DNA from: Laetiporus sulphureus 93-53
Taxonomy: Eukaryota > Basidiomycota > Agaricomycetes > Polyporales > Laetiporaceae
NCBI RefSeq assembly: GCF_001632365.1
Contig: NW_024468512.1
Coordinates: forward strand, 786,355 to 850,354
Direction of reading: 5' to 3'
DNA: 64,000 nt
Shown here one piece after another: positions 56,317 through 64,000 of this stretch. Under the pieces are notes generated by a model. The model searched no databases. It saw nothing but the letters and a program-made list of their open reading frames with translations, and was not told the origin of the DNA. A program made the translations under genes and the position numbers. Positions within the stretch are counted from its first letter, which is position 1, and the number at the start of each line of letters is the position of its first letter.

Positions 56317-58557
56317 ATGGTGGTCTTTTCCCTTTCCACCGCCAAAACGGGCGCGAGCAGCCGCGTTCTTGACGAGCACGAGCTCGCTAACGTCGGCCCC
56401 AGCCACGCCGCCCTCGATGATCGCAAGCTTCCCTACGTGAATGACGACCCCGAAGCTCGCCCGCGCTCGCCCTTCCGCCTTCATGACCCACAACGCGTCA
56501 CGCCCCTCCCAAAGGCCCAGCTCTTCACCCTTTGTTCCGTCCGCCTCATCGACCCCATTGCCTTCACCCAGATCTTCCCCTACGTGAACGAGATGATGGA
56601 CCGCCTCCACCTCACCAATGACCCCTCCAAGATCGGCTTCTACAGCGGTTTGGTGGTGAGCTCCCCACACTCTTCTTCACCCGCCCCCCGTGGTGAGAAT
56701 CCCGCGTGCTCAGCTTTCGCCGTGTGTGTTTGTTCTGTAGGAGAGCAGCTTTGCCGTTTCGCAACTCTGCTGCATTTATCACTGGGCCCGCGTCTCTGGT
56801 GCGTCGCGCGCATATACTCACATTCTGGTTTGACTGACGCGCTCAGCAGATAGGATCGGCCGCCGCCCAGTCGTGCTGGCAGGCATCTTGGGCATTGGCG
56901 TCTCCACCATTCTTCTTGGGCTCGCCCACAGCCTCGGCGGTGTCCTCCTCGCCAGAAGCGTTGGTGAGCCGTCTGCACATTCTAGCCCATCCCCCGCGCT
57001 AATCCCGCACTCACGCTCGCCTTCTTTGCGCTCGGCTAGCCGGCATCTTTTCTGGGAACATCGCCGTAATACACTCCGTCCTCGGAGAGATTACCGACGC
57101 GACCAACCAGGCGGTCGCGTTCCCTATCTATGGGCTCTTCTGGCCTTTGGGTGCAATCATCGGGTAAGCAGCGCGCGTCGTACAGGCGACGTGAAGAGCT
57201 TGTAGCCTAAATCTTTTCTCGGCGCATAGACCTCTGTTGGGCGGGACGTTCTCCAGACCCGCGGAACGTTTCCCCAGTTTCTTCGACTACGAGTTCCTCC
57301 GCGCCTATCCGTACTTCCTGCCGTGCTTCGTCGCGGGATGTCTTTCACTCGCCGGCGCGGCCCTGGTCTATTTATTCCTCGAAGAGGTACGCGCATCCGT
57401 CCATCTCGCTTGCGTAGTGAATTCACATTCTTTTACGTGTTGTTGACGTTTCGTGCAATGTGACTCAGACGTTGCCCAGCAAGCGGAACAACGGCGAGTA
57501 CGTGCCGATGAGGCAGGTGGGCTCCGAGCATGGGACCGTCGATCCTGAGAAGCCGGCGGAGCCTGCGGGCGTGCGTGCACTGCTATCAATACCGCTCGTC
57601 AAGGCATTGTGCTTGAGTGGGTTTGCGCTGTCATTTCTGTGAGTGGCTCGAATGCTGTAGGCAAGCGAGCGACTGGACTGATATGCGCACCGATTCTGCT
57701 TACTTGCAGAAACACGGGGTTCGACGTGACATTTGGTAAGTGTTTGCTGCATCATAGATTTCGTTGGAATGCTGACTTGTTTTCTATTCTCAGTCTTGTT
57801 CTCGTACTCCGCTATTGAGCGCGGCGGGCTCAATTTCGAGGTAAATCATCCATTTCTTCTCTCTTTCCTCGACCTAACTACAGTCTCTCGTAGACGCACC
57901 AAATTGGCTATGCCCTTGCGATGTCGGGCGCCGCCTCAGTCCTCCTCCAGCTCTTCTTCATGCCTTACCTCCTGCGTCGTTTTGATCATGCGCGGATGTA
58001 CAACGCGTGCATGGCACTTTGGCCGTTCTGCTACGTGCTCATGCCTGGGCTTAACCTCATCGCGCGAGCGGGCACGGCAGACGGCGTCGTAATGAATGCG
58101 GGTGCGAAGGCGATGGTGTGGGTGGGGATTGCGGGATTGTTGGGGCTGGCGAGGACGGCATGTCTGGCATATTCGTGAGTAGTGGCTGCACTGAACGCGG
58201 ATGGGGATGGTTGATTGATGGTCGGTGCAGTGTGAGCATGATCCTTGTGAAGGAGGCTGCACCCGACCCATCGTCACTTGGTGCGACAAACGGGCTCTGC
58301 CAATTCTTCATGGTGAGCGCTCCCGTCATCCGCGCCTGACCCAACTGACGCGTCTCATCCCTCACGCGCAGTGCTTCGCGCGGTCGTTCAGCCCAGCGTT
58401 CGTGAGTTCGCTTTTTGCGTTTTCGAACGGGTTCGACTTCGTGCTCCTGCACTATTTGTGGGTGCTCGTCATGGTGATCATTTCGTTTCTCGGTACGACA
58501 CTGTCGAGAAGGATTGCTGAGGGGAGAAGAGTGAGGCCCGCGCTCGCTAGGGCTTAG
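56317..58557 (+). CDS. MFS transporter, DHA1 / ZIFL-like family
   Basis: A major-facilitator antiporter of the group that includes plant zinc-induced facilitator-like proteins and yeast Ycr023c. The ATG at 56317 opens a hydrophilic N terminus of about 65 residues; helix 1 begins near 'PKAQLFTLCSVRLIDPIAFT'. The MFS signature after helix 2 reads 'DRIGRRPVVLAGILGIGVST', followed by 'LLGLAHSLGGVLLARSV', 'GIFSGNIAVIHSVLGEITDA', 'AFPIYGLFWPLGAIIG' and 'PLLGGTFSRPAERFP'. A charged central loop precedes the second half: 'FVLFSYSAIERGGLNF', 'IGYALAMSGAASVLLQLFFM', 'AMVWVGIAGLLGLARTACLA' and 'LLHYLWVLVMVIISFLGTTL'. About ten exons; stop at 58557. Substrate unknown. Confidence 0.9.
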
Positions 58558-59219
58558 ACGCGGTACGTGGGTGGCTCCTACGACGGCGATCATGATTGTG
58601 GCTGTCGATGTCGAGCAGTGAGGTCATCTCTTGGTAGGTATGTAGACGATTGGGGTAGGATGACGGGCGGTTGCTTGCTGGACAGCAATAGTGCTGTCAG
58701 AAGCATCAAGCGGAGATGCTATGCGCATGTGGAAGGAGGATGTAGTTACGCTGAGGAGACACTAGAGGATATTCACTTTCTCAACCGTGCAAACCATTGT
58801 GCCTATAGACCGAATGCACGCATCTATCGATGATCTCTTGCAGGCATCGAGCGTTCTCTCGAGTGTTCCCTAGAATACTCCATCGCCGGTGCATTCTGAC
58901 AGCTGCACTTTTGAGTAATGTTACGAACAACCCGGGCGAGGGTTCTGTCATGCCGTATGTGCACGAACGGCGGAGGACGAGCCATCGGCGTTTCAGCGTT
59001 CAGCGTCATGTAAAACGCGGCATTTGATCCATTGAATGAGAACATTGCCATCTGCAAGTGAAGACATCGTGTATGACGCCCGCGCTTCACTGCGCAGGTT
59101 AGTATATTAATCTACAACAGGGGATACATGAGCGCAGGCAGGGAAGATGACCCAAACTCGACAACGGCAACACTCTGATACGATATGTGCCTGTCTGGCG
59201 AATGACGCCACAGGGACGT
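58558..59219. other. Convergent 3' flanks of the MFS and acyl-CoA synthetase genes
   Basis: 662 bases between two convergent stop codons. No gene recognised; should contain both polyadenylation regions. Confidence 0.35.
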
Positions 59220-62200
59220 TCAGAGCTTCCCCGACGTCGGCGGTGGGGGGAGGTCGTAGAGCGCGTCAAGCTCGCGTTTGAATTTGTTATAGGTCTCCTT
59301 CCTGTAGTTCCGAAATGAGCATGCGCACACGGTATACACCAGGAATCGCATAAGTGGATGCAGGGAAGGTGGACCGAGTCAAGGAAGGAAGTGCACGTAC
59401 CGCCTAACCTTGAACGTCGGCGTGAGACAGCCATTCTCCACCGTGAACGGATCCAGCGTAAGGTGGATGCGCTTGATCATCTCGAAGCTGCACAGAAGAT
59501 AGGATTAGAACACATGTCCCTCACTGTCGCCGCCCGAGATGTCAGCAAGCATACGCAGCACGCACCCTCTGAGCTTCACGGCATGAGCCTGCTTCGTAAG
59601 TTCCGTCAGAAGCGCCGCGTTGACCTTCGGATCCCGCAGTGCCTCTTCGAGCCGCCCCACCTCCTCGGGCGTCACGGCCTCACCCCACAATCGCGAAAGG
59701 AAGCCGGCAAACTGAATGGGGTCAGGGACCACGATGGCAAGGAGATACGACTGCAGCGAATCGCCGTGCACAAAGAGCTGTGACACGAGTGGACACGAGC
59801 TGTAGACGTTCTCGATGTTTTCGAGCGCTACGTACTCTCCCTGCGCGAGCTTCATGATATTCTGAGGTCAAAGAAGGACAAGGTTCAATTGAGAATTTAA
59901 TTAAGGAGAAGCAAAGAATCCCCATTCGTACCTTGACGCGGTCGACAATCTTGAGACGACCGCATTCATCGAACTGTCCTACATCGCCAGTATGTGTCCA
60001 TCCCTCCTCATCGATAGTGGATACGGTGTTCTTCTCGTCTGCGCATAACGTACACAATCAACGCGTTAACACCGTAGAATGAACGAGAAACGAACCTTTG
60101 AAGTACCCGATGAAGCATCCGTCCCCTCGGCAACAAATCTCTCCTCTCGGATACGGCCTGTCTTGTGCGGTATACCCCATCGCGGGAACATCCACGAGCT
60201 TAAGTTCAATGTTAGGCACCGGCGGCCCGACCGTTCCGCTCGATGTGGGGTCTTTCGGCCACACATGCGTGCAAGTACCACCGTTCTCTGTCATGCCATA
60301 ACTGTGGTCAAGAGGAGTTCAGCACGCAATAGCGCATTCGATGGAAATGGAACGCTACGCTCACCCTAGAACGGGTGTCAGCTCACTGCGCGGAAGAGAC
60401 GTTTCCAAGGTGACACACCTTCCAGAATATCACAGCACAAGGCGATCCGCAGGAAGTTCATGACAGTAGGGCTGATCGGTGCCGATCCACAGGCCATCAG
60501 CTCAACCTTGCCGCCCATAGCAGCTGCAACCTGCCAGCCATCCCAGATGAGCGTTGCGCGAAGAAAGTCAGCACGGAAGGCGAACCTTCTTGAACACCAG
60601 ACGGTCCCACAGTGGGTGGCTGCGCTCGCCATCGATATGCAAACGCTGTATCTTCACCTCCGTTGCATGGCGGAACAGCTTGCCTTTCAGCCCCGGTGCC
60701 GATCCGGCAACCATGACCGCCTGGTATATCCTGTTTAAGACACGCGGGACTGCCGCGACGAAAGTCGGCTTGAGGACCTGCATGTCCTCGAGGAGGCGCA
60801 AAGGATCGCCCGTCGAAAAGCCAACGCGACCGCCAACTGCGATATTGCAAAGCGCCATGACTCTCTGAGGAATGTGACATTTCAGGGATCAAATCGGCGC
60901 ACGTCAGACAACTCCGACACATCCATAGACTGACGGAAGGGGGACGCACCTCGTAGATGTGCGCTAGAGGAAGATATGATATAGAACACCTGTCTTCGTG
61001 TACATTATAGGCATGCAACTGCGAATGGACATCGCTCGCCAGGTTGCCATGGGTTAGCAGGACACCTTTGCAGAATTGGGACAAAATTTAAGCATATGCA
61101 GGGAAGGTTAACGCCACAAGCTCAAGCGATCGTACCCTTGGGATTCCCGGTAGTGCCCTACACAAGTCCGGTAACTAAATGAGCTTCTATGCTACGGTGA
61201 TAAAATTTTTCACGCCGCTGTACGTACCGACGTGTAGCAGATTGTGGCTAGCTGGTCCGCCGTCGCCGTGATAGGCTCGACGGGATCGCCAGCGCCCATC
61301 TCTTCCACTGAAAATGTAAATATCAGTACGGCCAGCTCGAGCGCGCGGCGTCACGCACGCACGGTCATGCATAGTCTGGATCTCGATGTTCTTTTCCCTG
61401 CCCCAAGCAGCAAGAATCTCCTTGCTCTTATCGGAGATGTCATCCATGGCCACGACCACCTTGAGCCCGGGCACTTTGGACGCGATGTTGAGCAGGAATG
61501 GAATATGGTCCGAAGTGGCAAACACGATGGTAATTTCCGCATGATTGATGCTATTCTTCTCTGAGATCATGTCAAGCCGACATTGATTAGCTACTCACAT
61601 GTATTCTGAATGCCGGACAGATCACCACGCGAGTCAAGCTTTACAGCGTAGAATGCTTGATTATGTGTCTCACCGACAGAGTCCTTTCCCAACGTATCGT
61701 ACAAACTGACTCCAACCATTCCGTAAGCTTGGAGTGCCAGGTCAATTACCTGCCACTCTGCATGGAAACATTTACGCAGGTCCTTGAACGATATGGCACA
61801 GGTGTCACGCACCAGGCATGTTCTTGCTCCAGATCCCGACTGTGTCTATTTGGCCTCCTCCCAAAGCTCCTGACTGGAAGAGCTTGTAGACCGCACTGCC
61901 CAATGCGCGTCTGCGCACGTCGACCTGCGGCCATGATAACCACTCGTAATGGTCAGCATACTTAAGGGGCTTCTTAGATACTAGAGGTCGGTGACCAAGG
62001 AAGGGCCCGTCTCCTGCACGCCTGAGTCCTTCGTCAAAGATCTCCGTGAGCGTCTTGAACGTCCGAGGTGACTGTAAAGTCAGCAGATCATATGCGGCTG
62101 GTGGAAGCGAATTGTGTGGTCTCATTAATGATCGCCGCACCACATTGGGTGCAATGCAAGCTCACTGCATCGGTAATGCCCTACGGACCACATCGTTCCT

Positions 62201-62336
62201 ATTATGACCACGACTCAAAGGTGATTAAGGGGTGCGCACCTGTCTGACCAGGCCTCTGAGTGCCGGGGACCTCCGCACTTTGTCGCTTGTAGTCTGCTTC
62301 TGGCGGAAACGGCACCGGGATGTTGTATTGAGACAT
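59220..62336 (-). CDS. Long-chain fatty-acyl-CoA synthetase
   Basis: An ANL-superfamily enzyme that activates fatty acids to acyl-CoA (yeast Faa/eukaryotic ACSL group). The ATG at 62336 gives '[20 protein letters not shown]'. Downstream are '[20 protein letters not shown]', '[20 protein letters not shown]', '[17 protein letters not shown]' and '[20 protein letters not shown]'. The phosphate loop '[20 protein letters not shown]' spans three exons, with a 22-nt middle exon (61136-61157). '[10 protein letters not shown]', '[11 protein letters not shown]', '[16 protein letters not shown]' and '[20 protein letters not shown]' follow. The adenylate motif is '[20 protein letters not shown]', whose Gly needs a 1-nt exon at 60365. 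Then come '[20 protein letters not shown]' 'DRVK', '[17 protein letters not shown]' and the C terminus '[20 protein letters not shown]', stop at 59220. No disrupted exon seen. Confidence 0.95.
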
Positions 62337-63083
62337 GCTGGTCGAGGAAGTCGGGGACAACGATGGGAGAGGAGGAGGCAAGAAAGGACGCTGGAGTCCG
62401 GATGGGGCGGCATAATGGGTGCCATATAGACAGTCGTGATCACCGGGGCTGCCTTGTCCGGATCACATGAAATCTCTTGCAGTAGCACATGCCTCTCCTC
62501 TCCTCATTGTCTCAAACTGCACTTTCGGCAGTTTCGAATTCACGGCGCATACATTCTGTCTCGCGTATTTGATCTGTCTGTGGGGTTGCATTGGACACTC
62601 TGTGTAAAAGCATCATCTCCGCTGACCATACGTTGACGGCGCTGCCCACCGGAATGATCACACAAGGCGGCCGGACTTTGATGGCCATGCGCGACTTCTT
62701 ACCCTGACTCGCTCGGGACCAGCCACAGTCCGTGCAAATGATACATGCGGACGTACGTATTACGCTAGGGGATGTGGTTTTCTAATGGCGGGAAAACTAT
62801 TCTCCACTAGCTTCCATGATTGAGGATCGTGCTTGGCAAGGCAAACGACATCAACAGGATATGCGGGCGCGACCATTAGACCCGCCTCCGCTACGGGATC
62901 AAAAATTACATGGACGCTGCAGATTTCGCATTCGCATAAATTAATTGATACGAGTGAGGATATATCATACAGCAGATTCGTACGCTTAGGGTTCTCATAG
63001 TATTATAGGGGCGCTGCTAGCCCATATGGGGTATGCAATTGCTCTGAGAATGGCTCCTTCCTATCAATGTGCCGCCGATGTGG
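62337..63083. other. Intergenic, upstream of the acyl-CoA synthetase
   Basis: 747 bases between the synthetase start codon and the 3' end of the penta-EF-hand gene. AT-rich segments occur near 62930-63010. No gene recognised. Confidence 0.35.
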
Positions 63084-64000
63084 TTACGGCGCACTCAACA
63101 CAATCTGCGCAACCAATGAGTTAAGCGACATGACAACCAGACTGCACCAGCTGACCTTCATGAAGTCTTCATAGTTGAGCCGTGCCCAACCATCCCCGTT
63201 CGTATCGGCCCTTAACGCCCGTGAGCCTGACTGGACAGCACGCCGTAAATATCTCAAACGCACCGTTTGAATGCCTCCGTCAATGACTTGACAGCTACGC
63301 AAGCACGGACGAAACGGTCAAAAGTGATGCCAGGCGGAGGGCCACCATATCCTGCGGCGACGGGTGCAGAAGCTGCATACGTAACGGAATGGAAGTTAAT
63401 CAGTCGCATATGAAGTGACGCGGTGACTACCCACCATACTTCTGTTCTATCAGAGTGAGAATTGAAGGAGGAAGATTGTACCCAAAGCTGCGAAGCGCCT
63501 CGGCCAGCTCATATCCCTCAATGGACCCAGACCGGTCTCTGTCGAAGTGTCTGAAGACTCCTTGCCAGTCTTGAATGTATTTCCACAGACCGCAGAACTC
63601 TACACGAGGCAATCAATCCTGATCGTAGGGTGTGGTCTACCGCATTAAGCTCACCATTAAATCCAATAGATCCACTTCGATCAGTGTCCTGAGATGACCA
63701 ATACTCAAGTCAATCGCTATGCGAGCCATGAATGTGAGGCACGTACAAACATGGTCATCAACATCTTGACCGTGTCAAGATCGAACTCTGCAGGCATCAG
63801 AACGATTATCAGTTTCGAGAAGATAGCGATTCACGCTTGCCGCATCACAACTAGAAGACTAGCGCTGCAGCCGTACTGAAAAGACCACTTACTCGACCAA
63901 TCGCCTGACCATCATCGTATCCACGATTAGAATATTCTTACTCCAACAGGCGGACCGCAATGCGCTCACCGTTCACAAGTGCGTTCTGCAGCTCTGAAAC
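63084..64000 (-). CDS. Penta-EF-hand calcium-binding protein (ALG-2/PEF1 family), 5' end beyond window
   Basis: ALG-2-type proteins bind calcium through five EF-hands and recruit membrane-trafficking partners. From the right edge leftwards the exons give 'ELQNALVNGDWS', 'FDLDTVKMLMTMF', 'DTDRSGSIGFNEFCGLWKYI', 'QDWQGVFRHFDRDRSGSIEG', 'YELAEALRSFGYNLPPSILT', 'ITFDRFVRACVAVKSLTEAF', 'KRADTNGDGWARLNYEDFMK' and the terminal exon 'IVLSAP' with TAA at 63084-63086. The loops DTDRSGSIGFNE and DRDRSGSIEGYE have all calcium ligands. The later 'DTNGDGWARLNYE' loop is also plausible. The fifth EF-hand normally mediates dimers. The first EF-hand and Gly/Pro-rich N terminus lie outside the window. Confidence 0.93.

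Overview
The window reads as nuclear DNA of a filamentous basidiomycete, most likely an Agaricomycete (inference). Nearly every gene is cut by short introns of about 49-70 nt with GT-AG ends. Gene spacing is tight. The content is a fungal housekeeping set plus small Cys/His-rich proteins of a kind I recall from Agaricomycete genomes. There is no CRISPR, operon, plasmid or phage signature. I recognised no tRNA or rRNA gene by eye and no intact transposon.

Left part (1-8.4 kb): a rearranged block. The 3' end of a type-1 methionine aminopeptidase gene (1-401) abuts a 5'-decapitated, frameshifted copy of a glycerol-3-phosphate acyltransferase gene (462-3068, + strand). A complete methionine aminopeptidase gene follows (3359-5284), then the intact acyltransferase on the minus strand (5472-8354). 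The aminopeptidase tails are nearly identical, introns included, while the acyltransferase copies are well diverged.

8.7-27.4 kb: an XMAP215/Dis1-family microtubule polymerase with about five TOG domains (8703-16163), a 208-residue orphan, eIF2B-alpha (19879-21315), a six-exon 79-residue Cys/His-rich protein (22289-22807), the RNase P/MRP subunit Pop4/Rpp29 and a transcription-type cyclin.

27.4-40 kb: a gene-poor stretch with a second Cys/His-rich protein (30048-30413). It is followed by a mitochondrial bS21-type ribosomal protein divergent from a Gir2-like RWD protein, an ABHD1/3-type alpha/beta hydrolase, a SmgGDS-like armadillo protein, and unassigned coding signal near 38.5-39.1 kb.

40-54 kb: pirin, a centrin-binding Sfi1-like protein, the GID/CTLH ligase subunit Rmd5/Gid2 divergent from the 60S biogenesis factor Nsa1, a tiny PIG-Y-like GPI-synthesis subunit hidden by an intron, and two tandem BTB/POZ paralogues that share an acidic insertion.

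54-64 kb: an orphan protein divergent from a DHA1/ZIFL-type MFS transporter, a long-chain acyl-CoA synthetase, and the 3' part of a penta-EF-hand gene that runs off the right edge.

The genes form no obvious pathway cluster. Most interesting are the MetAP/GPAT rearrangement, candidate 1-nt and 2-nt microexons, GC-AG introns, the two-member Cys/His family, and genes recoverable only by joining very short exons. All splice models here were read by eye from splice sites, frame and family conservation; none has transcript support.
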